Assembly (NCBI GenBank): GCA_018969295.1
Contig: JAGWYN010000069.1
Location: 1-16,609 of the forward strand
Reading direction: 5' to 3'
Origin: Chloroflexota bacterium
GTDB taxonomy: Bacteria > Chloroflexota > Anaerolineae > Caldilineales > Caldilineaceae
Length of the DNA stretch: 16,609 nt
The notes below the pieces were generated by a model. That model was not told the origin of the DNA and made no database searches. It saw nothing but the letters and a program-made list of their open reading frames with translations. The stretch's first letter is position 1. Each line of letters opens with the position of its first letter. This document shows, in pieces, positions 1-5,628 of the stretch. A program made the translations under genes and the position numbers.

Positions 1-1
1 A

Positions 2-262
2 GCGGCTTTCTTCAATCGGGCCGTGCGCACGCACTGGCGCATCGAAAACTCTGCCCACTGGGTCCTCGATATGGCTTTTCGCGAGGATGAATCCCGCCTC
101 CGCAAAGACAATGGCGCTGAAAGCATGGCTATGCTGCGGCGGATGGCGCTCAGCCTGCTCAAAAAAGACAAAACCATCAAACTCGGCATCAAGAACAAGC
201 GCCTCAAGGCCACCTGGGATCATGACTATCTTATACGGCTACTCACGCTCATGATGAATTGA
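2..262 (+). CDS. ISAs1-family transposase, C-terminal part (5' end outside window)
   Basis: The reading frame is open from the window edge to the TGA at 260-262 and gives about 86 residues. The segment contains THWRIENSAHWVLDMAFRED, which matches the C-terminal signature of ISAs1/H-repeat DDE transposases (HW-x-IEN-x-x-HW-x-LD-x-x-F-x-ED). It is followed by the usual conserved basic tail with many Lys and Arg. A full family member is about 350-400 aa, so most of the protein, including the first catalytic acids, lies upstream. No frameshift or stop is visible in the part present, so the element could be intact outside the window. It marks the left edge of the accessory region. The family call is confident; whether the element is active cannot be judged. 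Confidence 0.85.
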   Translation, partial: AAFFNRAVRTHWRIENSAHWVLDMAFREDESRLRKDNGAESMAMLRRMALSLLKKDKTIKLGIKNKRLKATWDHDYLIRLLTLMMN

Positions 263-276
263 GACGCGATTGCTCT

Positions 277-289
277 GGGCCCGCCCCTG
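277..289 (+). repeat. Possible right terminal inverted repeat of the ISAs1-like element
   Basis: About 15 bp after the transposase stop the sequence GGGCCCGCCCCTG would be the inward-pointing copy of an element end starting CAGGGGCGGG. The distance from the stop is right for the end of a compact IS. The left end is outside the window, so the match and any target duplication cannot be checked. This is inference from position and composition. Confidence 0.25.
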
Positions 290-366
290 TAGATGTATTC
301 CCAGAATAGCTTTTTGTGTTACAACGGAATTATTGGTGTAGGTGAGGAGAAAGCTCAGAGCAGCCT

Positions 367-570
367 ATGCGCGGTGATATACAGCGACCCCACGACAGAC
401 TTTTTCGCTCTGTCTTCGCAGACCCCCACGAAGCAGCCACTTTTCTGCGTCCCCCCCTGCCGCCCGCCCTGGTCGAACGGTTTGACTGGTCGAGCCTGGC
501 CCTGGAAGAGACCAGCTTCGTCGACGAAGCCTTGCAGGAGAGCGAGTCTGACCTGCTCTACTCTACATGA
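367..570 (+). pseudogene. Truncated Rpn-family (YhgA-like) nuclease, N-terminal fragment
   Basis: The 67 residues read HDRLFRSVFADP near the N terminus, then a leucine/proline-rich stretch, DWSSLALEE, SFVDEALQE and SDLLYS. This is the ordered N-terminal signature of Rpn/PD-(D/E)XK recombination-promoting nucleases (PF04754). Family members are about 250-350 aa. The frame stops right after the SDLLY motif, which carries the first catalytic Asp, so the downstream E-x-Q/K half of the active site is missing. No continuation is recognisable in other frames before the tail-to-tail EAD gene ending at 600. The ATG at 367 fits the family N terminus. The gene is probably a decayed remnant whose 3' part was lost when the DGR/EAD cluster was joined. 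Rpn genes are mobile and common in such islands. Confidence 0.7.
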
Positions 571-599
571 ATCGGATAAGGTCGAGAACGCGCTGGAGG

Positions 600-1091
600 T
601 TACCTACCAGTGATACGGTCGCGCCCCACAAAGTCGCCTCCGCCTGTCTCCACATTTCCGCCCACGTATGTGCTGCCGCCCGTGTCGATCTTCGTGCCGC
701 CGATGTAGATGGTGGCCCCACGCTGGTCGATGATCTGCGTCCCGGCTGCGTTCGCCGCCTCCACCTTGCCCACATGGATGTCGCCCGCCGTCGGTGACGA
801 TGCAGAGGGCCTGGCTGCGGGCGCAAAGCCAAGTTCCTGCGCCAGCGCCGCCAACGCAGCATGGGTGGGGCGACGGCGCTGTGCAGCAGTGAGCAGATCG
901 CCCACCCGTCCTGTGCGCTGCGCCCATGTGACCAACTCGAAGACAACCACATTGCGCTTGCCCGACCCGACAATCGCCTCCAGGTCTTCTTCCAGGTCGA
1001 TGCGTGTCAATTGTTCCAGTTCGCTGCGGTCGAAGGCAGCAATGAGTGCATCGCAGAATCGCTCGATCTGTTTGCCGGTCAAGTCTGCCAT
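600..1091 (-). CDS. EAD-domain (EAD1-type) adaptor with Gly-rich beta tail
   Basis: A 163-aa protein. Residues ~3-85 match the effector-associated domain pattern LTGKQIE..., DALIAAFD, LEQLTR, a VVFELVTWA-like helix, GRVGDLLTAA, then P-x-H-x-x-L. EADs are small death-like helical adaptors that pair NTPase receptors with effectors by homotypic contact. After a linker (~86-103), residues 104-121 read DIHVGKVEAANAAGTQII. Residues 131-163 are a Gly-rich repeat with TGGS, YVGGNVETGGGDFVGRD. The first tail module recurs at the N terminus of receptor 1 and the second at the N terminus of receptor 2. Start: the ATG at 1091 has GGAG six bases upstream and puts the EAD fold at residue 1. An in-frame ATG at 1127 would add 12 residues but lacks a ribosome site. 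No enzymatic domain is present. The gene follows receptor 1 on the same strand, separated by hairpins. Confidence 0.8.
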   Translation of the reverse strand: MADLTGKQIERFCDALIAAFDRSELEQLTRIDLEEDLEAIVGSGKRNVVVFELVTWAQRTGRVGDLLTAAQRRRPTHAALAALAQELGFAPAARPSASSPTAGDIHVGKVEAANAAGTQIIDQRGATIYIGGTKIDTGGSTYVGGNVETGGGDFVGRDRITGR

Positions 1092-1150
1092 CGGTTGCTC
1101 CGTTTCCTCCTGCCCTGCGCCGGACATCCCAAGTTTTTTACAAAAATCGA

Positions 1151-1167
1151 TCAGCCCTTCGGGCTGA
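1151..1167 (-). terminator. Hairpin with T-run after receptor 1 (terminator-like)
   Basis: TCAGCCC and GGGCTGA form a perfect 7-bp stem with a 3-nt loop. Reading on the minus strand, TCGATTTTTG follows, a short U-tract. It lies 80 bp past the receptor 1 stop and 59 bp before the EAD start. It can act as a leaky intrinsic terminator. A role as a DGR target hairpin is the alternative, since the identical stem sits behind receptor 2. Confidence 0.5.
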
Positions 1168-1174
1168 AGAATCG

Positions 1175-1188
1175 GAGGGTAAACCCCC
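1175..1188 (-). repeat. Second small hairpin of cassette A
   Basis: On the minus strand GGGGG-TTTA-CCCTC forms a 5-bp stem with one G-U pair and a 4-nt loop. The same element is at 5558-5571. DGR targets in other systems have a GC-rich hairpin with a 4-nt loop downstream of the VR, so this is a candidate equivalent, though it is farther from the VR than in the Bordetella phage system. Confidence 0.35.
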
Positions 1189-1213
1189 GCTCGTCGCTAT
1201 TGGAGAAGTTTCA

Positions 1214-1241
1214 GTGGACAGCGGACAATTGACAAAAGACA
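1214..1241. repeat. Tandem heptamers nnnGACA, copy A (x4)
   Basis: Four consecutive 7-mers end in GACA: GTGGACA, GCGGACA, ATTGACA, AAAGACA. They begin six bases after the receptor 1 stop on the minus strand. The array recurs exactly at 5596-5623. Short heptamer arrays of this kind are known in intergenic DNA of cyanobacteria and other large-genome bacteria; no function can be read from it. Confidence 0.6.
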
Positions 1242-1246
1242 ACAGC

Positions 1247-3769
1247 CTAAGAGAGGGTTCTGGCGAGACGAAATCCCCAGTGGCTGAGCCAGTGCCTGGG
1301 AGAGTTCCCGAATCGGGAGGCGCACCGCACCGTCCTCTGGTCGGTGTACCACGAGCCGCCCCGCGCTACACGTAAACCTTCTACATTCGCTGCCTCCCGC
1401 CCGTCGTCGGCCCGGTACCGGTAGGGGCGATAGAGTGTCGCCGTCCACTCGTAGACATTGCCCGCCAGTTCGTGCAGCCCATCTGCTGTGACGCCGTGCG
1501 GGTAGACGCCGACCGGGTTGGGGGTGTTCAGCCCGCTGCCGCGCCAGTTGCACTTGTTGCCGTCCCACTTGTCACCCCACGGATAGCGGCGTCCGCTGCG
1601 GTTGCCCCAGTTCCACAGCGTGCGCTTCTGGCGGCGCCGTGCCGCCCATTCCCACTGCGCCTCACTGGGCAGACAGTACCCTTTGCCGGTCACACGCGCC
1701 AGCCATGCCGCGTATGCCATCGCCTCATACCAGTTGACGCCGACGACCGGCTGTGTGCGGCGGTTGTAGCGGCTGTCCTGCCAGTAGACAGGTTCACGGC
1801 GCTGCTCGCCCAAAATCTGCGAAGTGTAGGCTTGCACGTACGCGTCTTCGCTCATGTTGGCCGCTATCCGCCGATAGTTATCTGCCAAAGCATCGTCCAT
1901 CGCCACCTCTTGTTTTACCTGTGAAATGAACGTTTCGACATCCCGGCTGAAAGAGCGATATCGGTCTCGCAAAGCCTGCTCCGTCTCCGGGTCAAGCTGC
2001 CCTTCTCCCCTCAGCCATGCCTGCCCGCCCGCCGTCCACAGGGACGGGTCGTCGTAGCCGCCCGCCTCCACAAAACAGGCGAACTCGACATTTGTCACCG
2101 GATAGGCGGCCAACTCAAAGGCGGCCACCGGCACGTGACTCTCTGGCTGCTCGTCGTCGTACGCCCCCTCATCCTGACCGCCCAGGATCGCCGTGCCAGC
2201 CGGAATCCTGATCATCTGCGGTTCGATGGCTGCGACGCCGCCCATGTAGGTGCGCCGCACAAAGCGGGGATCGCCCACTTCGCCCAGGATCGTCGCCGCC
2301 GCCACGCGCACACGCAGATCGACCGCTGCGTCGCCCATCAGCCCAGACAGGTAGGCCGGCGTATGGAGCGTCGTGTCCAGCCAGAGCGCCAGGATACACG
2401 TCTCACGCCACCACTCGTCGCGCGCCAGCAGGGGAATCTGCGCCTCTGTCGTCTTTGCCGCCAGCAGGTGCGCCGCCGCCGCATACTCCTGCACAAGCTG
2501 GTGCAGCAGTTTGTAGCGATCGTCGCCCAGGTCGAGCAGCAGCCCGGTCCTCTTCAGGTGTGCCTTGAGCGTGTCCAGGTCGATGCTGCGTTTGCCTTTC
2601 GCCGCCTCCAGCGCGTTGTAGAGCGCCTCGCCCCCGCATTGCAGCTCCCCGGCCTCCTGCAATTGCCAGCCCACACACGCCAGGCTGGCCTCGACCACCG
2701 GGCGGTCCTCGTTGACGGGCACGCGCCCCAAGACACGCGACGCTTTGACAAAGCTGCGCAGCAGCTCGCCGCGGTTGCGGGGCAGCGCGCCTTGCCCGTC
2801 CGCCGCCGCCTGCTTAAACATCCACAAAAAGAGCGGCACGCGCGCCAGGCTTGCCAGCCGATCGTCGCTGCGCAGATGGGTGTAGAGCGGCTCTGCCTTG
2901 TCTTTGAGATGGTAGCGCAGGTACTCGCGCACGTCGCTTTCACCCTTATCATCAGCCCAGTAGCGGATGTCATCGACCAGCGGCTGCACCGTCCACAGGC
3001 TTGCGTCCGGCAGCACCTGAAATTCTGGGTGCGCCTCCTGCTCGGCGTCGAAGTCGGCAGTACGACAGGTGAGGTGAACGACATGGCTGCGGTAGTTGCG
3101 CAGATGGCTGCGGATGGCTTTGCGTCCATCCTCCACATAGGCGCGCCGCAGCTCGTTCAGCCCATCCAGCAGCAGTACAAACTGTACGTTCTTCGCCCAC
3201 AGCAGCAGCCACACGGATGTATCGCCCAACTGCCACGGCCCAAGCTCGTTGAGCGCACTGCGCAGCACAGGCGTCAAATCCGCCGCGCCCGCATAGTCGG
3301 CCAGCCGTGCCAAGACCGGCACAACCAGCGGCGCAGTCGGGTCAGCCTGCACGCGCTGGAGCGTCTCCGTCGCCGTCACCCACGCCAGTCGCTCCAGCGC
3401 TGCGCTCTTGCCGCTGCCGGGTTCGCCCAAGACAATCGTCCGGTTTGCGCCCTGCACCGCCGCCAGCAGTTCGACCGACTGCCCTTCGCCCTCCATGCGC
3501 TGCGGGGCGTACTGCGCCACGCGCATGGGCAGTGCCCGCGTCTCGATGAAGATGTCGCCGTTCGCTGCGTCGGCCTCGTTCAGCGTGCCCTCCGGCTCAT
3601 CCGCCCACCGGCGGTAGTGGCGGCGTACGCCCTTAAGATAGGCGACCATGCCGCTCAGCGTCGGCACGTCGATGTGCTGGTTGTCGAGAATCACCACCTG
3701 CGTGCCGCCGATAACGACGTTGGCAGCCTGCAACGACTCGATATGAATGGGATCGGGTGTCAGATTCAT
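1247..3769 (-). CDS. NACHT-FGE receptor 1 (DGR variable protein)
   Basis: An 840-aa STAND-type receptor. The N-terminal residues 8-27 (IHIESLQAANVVIGGTQVV) match the tails of the two EAD proteins. The NACHT NTPase has Walker A GEPGSGKS (K121) and Walker B LLLDGLNE (D202, N205/E206). A helical part follows with HQLVQEYAAAA around residue 428, a typical NACHT feature. From about residue 515 to the end is an FGE-sulfatase/C-type-lectin fold (IPAGTAILGG, PVTNVEFACF, QPVVGVNWYEAMAYAAWL, ELAGNVYEWTA, ARGGSW, WGFRLA). The first catalytic Cys of true FGE is absent from the RGGSW segment, so the fold is a binding scaffold. The last ~25 residues are encoded by VR1. The ATG at 3769 has AAGGA seven bases upstream. 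The gene follows the DGR template and likely senses an invader or self ligand with a variable tip. Confidence 0.93.
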   Translation of the reverse strand: MNLTPDPIHIESLQAANVVIGGTQVVILDNQHIDVPTLSGMVAYLKGVRRHYRRWADEPEGTLNEADAANGDIFIETRALPMRVAQYAPQRMEGEGQSVELLAAVQGANRTIVLGEPGSGKSAALERLAWVTATETLQRVQADPTAPLVVPVLARLADYAGAADLTPVLRSALNELGPWQLGDTSVWLLLWAKNVQFVLLLDGLNELRRAYVEDGRKAIRSHLRNYRSHVVHLTCRTADFDAEQEAHPEFQVLPDASLWTVQPLVDDIRYWADDKGESDVREYLRYHLKDKAEPLYTHLRSDDRLASLARVPLFLWMFKQAAADGQGALPRNRGELLRSFVKASRVLGRVPVNEDRPVVEASLACVGWQLQEAGELQCGGEALYNALEAAKGKRSIDLDTLKAHLKRTGLLLDLGDDRYKLLHQLVQEYAAAAHLLAAKTTEAQIPLLARDEWWRETCILALWLDTTLHTPAYLSGLMGDAAVDLRVRVAAATILGEVGDPRFVRRTYMGGVAAIEPQMIRIPAGTAILGGQDEGAYDDEQPESHVPVAAFELAAYPVTNVEFACFVEAGGYDDPSLWTAGGQAWLRGEGQLDPETEQALRDRYRSFSRDVETFISQVKQEVAMDDALADNYRRIAANMSEDAYVQAYTSQILGEQRREPVYWQDSRYNRRTQPVVGVNWYEAMAYAAWLARVTGKGYCLPSEAQWEWAARRRQKRTLWNWGNRSGRRYPWGDKWDGNKCNWRGSGLNTPNPVGVYPHGVTADGLHELAGNVYEWTATLYRPYRYRADDGREAANVEGLRVARGGSWYTDQRTVRCASRFGNSPRHWLSHWGFRLARTLS
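1260..1333 (-). repeat. DGR variable repeat VR1
   Basis: Aligns without gaps to TR 3975-4048 (offset 2715). The coding-strand 3' end GGGGATTTCGTCTCGCCAG is identical in TR and both VRs and is the likely homing start (IMH-like). In the rest there are 15 differences: 14 at template adenines (T on the + strand) and one CGG to CGA change that is synonymous. Codons changed include AAC to TTC, AAT to TCT, AAC to CTC, and AGG to TGG twice. Confidence 0.93.
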
Positions 3770-3974
3770 GCGGTTGTCCTTGCCGATGGAAAGACGCCTG
3801 CGCCGGGGGTCACGGGTAGGCCGCTACTGAACGGCGCAGACGTCGGGCATGTTTGGCCGATCTGCCGAGCAGACCGACCTGGAGAGAACCCTGAACCTCT
3901 CTTTTGTCTCGACCGGCCGTCCGTGAACCACCGGTATTGCTGACGTGGGGCCAGATGGCCCTGGCGTAGAGGTG
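3770..3974 (-). other. Spacer 3' of the template repeat (probable part of DGR RNA)
   Basis: About 205 bp between TR and receptor 1 with no credible gene. In studied DGRs the RNA downstream of TR is needed for priming and binding to the RT-Avd complex, so this stretch is the likely counterpart. It begins with a small hairpin at 3948-3961. The end of the transcript cannot be located; it may run on into receptor 1, whose ribosome site is at the far end. Role inferred from position. Confidence 0.45.
3948..3961 (-). repeat. Hairpin immediately 3' of TR
   Basis: GGGCCAGATGGCCC is a perfect palindrome that can fold as a 5-bp GC stem with a 4-nt loop, 13 bases beyond the end of TR in the direction of transcription. 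It could structure the template RNA at the priming side. It does not occur behind either VR, which is one way TR could be distinguished from targets. Confidence 0.4.
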
Positions 3975-4048
3975 CTGGCGAGACGAAATCCCCTGTTGTT
4001 GTTCCTGTTCCTGGGATTGTTCCTGTTCCGGTAGGCGCACCGCACCTT
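3975..4048 (-). repeat. DGR template repeat TR
   Basis: A noncoding 74-bp segment between Avd and receptor 1. If read in frame on the minus strand it gives KVRCAYRNRNNPRNRNNNRG, with seven Asn codons (six AAC, one AAT), the typical TR bias because AAC codons randomise widely without creating stops. Of 21 adenines outside the constant 3' end, 16 differ in at least one VR. The constant 19-base 3' end equals both VRs; just after it TR diverges (CAGCACC against CAGAACC), the kind of difference that separates template from target ends. Confidence 0.95.
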
Positions 4049-4098
4049 GTGGATTCCCCCCGCCTGATAGTATCGCGCATTGTCCCCTTCTTCCGCAA

Positions 4099-4455
4099 TC
4101 ATGGTTTCTGCGCCGGAAAACGCCATCTGCCCAGCATCTTGCCCACTTCGTCGATCAGCTTTGCGCCGTGCTCGTACTGTGCGGTCGAGACGCACCTGGT
4201 TTCATGCGCCAGCCGCCATTGCAGGCGCAGCGTCTCCAGTTCCACATCCGCCTGCAAGAGCGCCTGCGCCCGTGCCGGTCCCGTCACCTTGCGCGCCCGA
4301 ATCAACTCCTCGTGGCAGGCAAAGGCTGTGTCCAGCAGCCGGTTTGCCAGCAGAAAACGCTGCGAGCGTGGAAACTTCTCCGCCCGCGCCACCAGCCACG
4401 CCATCAGGTCGTGGTACTTGGCAAAGAGCGAGGTGTCGTCGCTCTGGGTGCTCAC
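4099..4455 (-). CDS. avd: DGR accessory variability determinant (Avd-like)
   Basis: A 118-aa all-helical protein of four-helix-bundle type (S23-like/Avd family): LFAKYHDLMAWLVARAEKFP, then RSQRFLLANRLLDTAFACHE, a long charged helix ending in TLRLQWRLAHE, and a last helix with LIDEVGKMLGRW. Avd proteins form a positively charged pentameric barrel that binds the RT and template RNA and is needed for mutagenic homing. The start is GTG at 4455, overlapping the RT stop as GTGA, so translation is probably coupled. The stop lies 50 bp before TR. Length and order (RT, Avd, TR) are normal for one DGR arrangement, and the family fit with this context is strong. Confidence 0.88.
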   Translation of the reverse strand: MSTQSDDTSLFAKYHDLMAWLVARAEKFPRSQRFLLANRLLDTAFACHEELIRARKVTGPARAQALLQADVELETLRLQWRLAHETRCVSTAQYEHGAKLIDEVGKMLGRWRFPAQKP

Positions 4456-5507
4456 AATATCACCTTGCGCAGCATGGCCTTGCGCAGCTGGTAGGTGTCG
4501 CCGTGGCTGGCGTGCGCAATCCAGGCAACCAGCGACTCTCGAAACCTGGCGCGTGACATGCGCCCGGCGCGACAGGCGTCGCGGTTGGCGCTCAGCCGCT
4601 GACTCGCCAGCCGCACATTGTCGGCGCGCAGCCGCCGATGGGTAGGAAAGAGCCGAAAGCCGAGAAACGGGATGCCTGTGCGCGTTGGGTAGACGGTCGA
4701 ACGCCGCCAGTTCAAGGCCAGCCGCAGCCCGTTCAGATGATCCTGCACGGCGTCCTTCCAGCTGTGCAGAGTCGCTTTGTCGTCGCTAAAGAGCAGGAAG
4801 TCATCGCAGTAGCGCAAATAGGCCGGGCACTTGAGCTCCCGCTTGACGAAGTGATCGAGCGAGTCAAGATAGACATTTGCCCAGGTCTGCGAGGTCAGGT
4901 TGCCGATGGGCAGCCCACGCGGGCGCAGCGGAGCCAGCAGGTCGTCCCCGGGAAACCACTCTGTCGAGTACATCGGCGCAAGCACGCCTGCGCCGCCGTC
5001 GAGGATGCGGTCAATCAGCCAGAGCACCTCGTCATCTCGAATGCGCCGCGCCAGTTTGTCGCGCAGGATGGTCAGGTCGATGGCGGGAAAGAACTGGTGA
5101 ATGTCACACTGGAGCACATACGGGTAGCCGCGGGCGAAGTGCTGGCAGCGGTCAAGTGCCTTGTGCGTGCCCTTGTCCTCGCGGCAGGCATAGGTGTCGT
5201 AGATGAAGCGGGGCTCCCAGATCGGGTCAAGCACGCGGCAGAGCGCATGATGCACGACCCGATCGCGGAAAGGTGCGGCGCTGATCAGGCGCAGCTTGCG
5301 CTCGCGAATGTAGAAGTTGCGGTAGGGGCCGGGCGTGTAGGTGTGCGCCGCCAGCTCCTCTTGCAGGCGAAAGAGATGCGGCTCCAGGTCAAGCTCGAAG
5401 GACGCCACCTCTCTGCGGTCGCGCTTGCCCTTGCGCGCCTTGCGGAAGGCGTGATAGAGATTCTCGAAGCTGATGATCTGCGGGTAGAGATTGCGATAGG
5501 TCTTCAC
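4452..5507 (-). CDS. DGR reverse transcriptase
   Basis: 351 aa, full length for DGR RTs. It opens with KTYRNLYPQIISFENLYHAF and KARKGKR, the usual DGR-RT N terminus. Motif A is QCDIHQFFPAID with catalytic D135. The hallmark motif GLPIGNLTSQ at residues 198-207 (IG-x-x-x-SQ, where retrons and group II introns have QG-x-x-x-SP) identifies the DGR clade. YCDD at 233-236 supplies the other two acids, followed by a thumb region with FLGFRLFP. No HNH or maturase domain is present. The enzyme copies TR RNA with errors at adenines, and the cDNA replaces VRs. The start is GTG (5507) with no clear ribosome site, 26 nt after the cassette C hairpin, so its level may be kept low by the weak start and the hairpin. 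Confidence 0.96.
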   Translation of the reverse strand: MKTYRNLYPQIISFENLYHAFRKARKGKRDRREVASFELDLEPHLFRLQEELAAHTYTPGPYRNFYIRERKLRLISAAPFRDRVVHHALCRVLDPIWEPRFIYDTYACREDKGTHKALDRCQHFARGYPYVLQCDIHQFFPAIDLTILRDKLARRIRDDEVLWLIDRILDGGAGVLAPMYSTEWFPGDDLLAPLRPRGLPIGNLTSQTWANVYLDSLDHFVKRELKCPAYLRYCDDFLLFSDDKATLHSWKDAVQDHLNGLRLALNWRRSTVYPTRTGIPFLGFRLFPTHRRLRADNVRLASQRLSANRDACRAGRMSRARFRESLVAWIAHASHGDTYQLRKAMLRKVIL

Positions 5508-5533
5508 GGTGCCGCTTTTTTCACAAAAATCGA

Positions 5534-5550
5534 TCAGCCCTTCGGGCTGA
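5534..5550 (-). terminator. Hairpin with T-run between receptor 2 and RT
   Basis: The same 7-bp TCAGCCC/GGGCTGA stem as at 1151-1167, again followed on the minus strand by TCGATTTTTG. Its position between receptor 2 and the RT start suggests attenuation of RT transcription, or a homing-target structure. Confidence 0.5.
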
Positions 5551-5557
5551 CAAATCG

Positions 5558-5571
5558 GAGGGTAAACCCCC
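5558..5571 (-). repeat. Second small hairpin of cassette C
   Basis: The GGGGG-TTTA-CCCTC stem-loop on the minus strand is identical to that at 1175-1188. It is a candidate DGR target hairpin. Confidence 0.35.
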
Positions 5572-5595
5572 GCTCGTCGTTATTGGCAAAGTTCA

Positions 5596-5623
5596 GTGGA
5601 CAGCGGACAATTGACAAAAGACA
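5596..5623. repeat. Tandem heptamers nnnGACA, copy C (x4)
   Basis: Exact copy of the four-unit array at 1214-1241, starting six bases after the receptor 2 stop in gene direction. Confidence 0.6.
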
Positions 5624-5628
5624 ACAGC

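Larger units (their letters stand above)
1140..1333 (-). repeat. 3' cassette copy A (VR1 plus noncoding tail)
   Basis: This segment is almost identical to 5523-5715 behind the other receptor, with one single-base indel and a handful of substitutions outside the VR. In gene direction it holds VR1, the same last codons and TAG stop, a nnnGACA heptamer array, a 5-bp hairpin and a 7-bp hairpin followed by a T-run. The receptor genes upstream have diverged far more than this tail. That points either to recent duplication or gene conversion of the cassette, or to selection on a cis element used in DGR homing. Confidence 0.85.

Noticed and set aside
563..973. Second minus-strand protein overlapping the EAD adaptor
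   Set aside because: Arg/Trp/Ser-rich shadow frame; the EAD frame has the recognisable domain and a proper ribosome site.
1214..1241. CRISPR-like repeat
   Set aside because: Four directly adjacent 7-mers with no spacers and no cas genes.
1247..2230. True formylglycine-generating enzyme acting on a sulfatase
   Set aside because: Fused to NACHT, missing a catalytic Cys, ends in a VR, and no sulfatase is nearby.
2135..3943. 602-codon open frame on the + strand
   Set aside because: It is antisense to receptor 1, with Gln/Arg/His-rich composition typical of the mirror frame of a GC-rich gene and no domain.
3824..4195. Open frame on the minus strand across the TR giving an Asn/Arg-rich peptide
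   Set aside because: It overlaps the 3' end of Avd, has no ribosome site, and its only recognisable part is the TR read in VR frame. It is template, not a gene.
4452..5507. Group II intron or retron reverse transcriptase
   Set aside because: No maturase or HNH domain and no msr/msd-like RNA; the IG-x-x-x-SQ motif, Avd and TR/VR pairs fit only a DGR.
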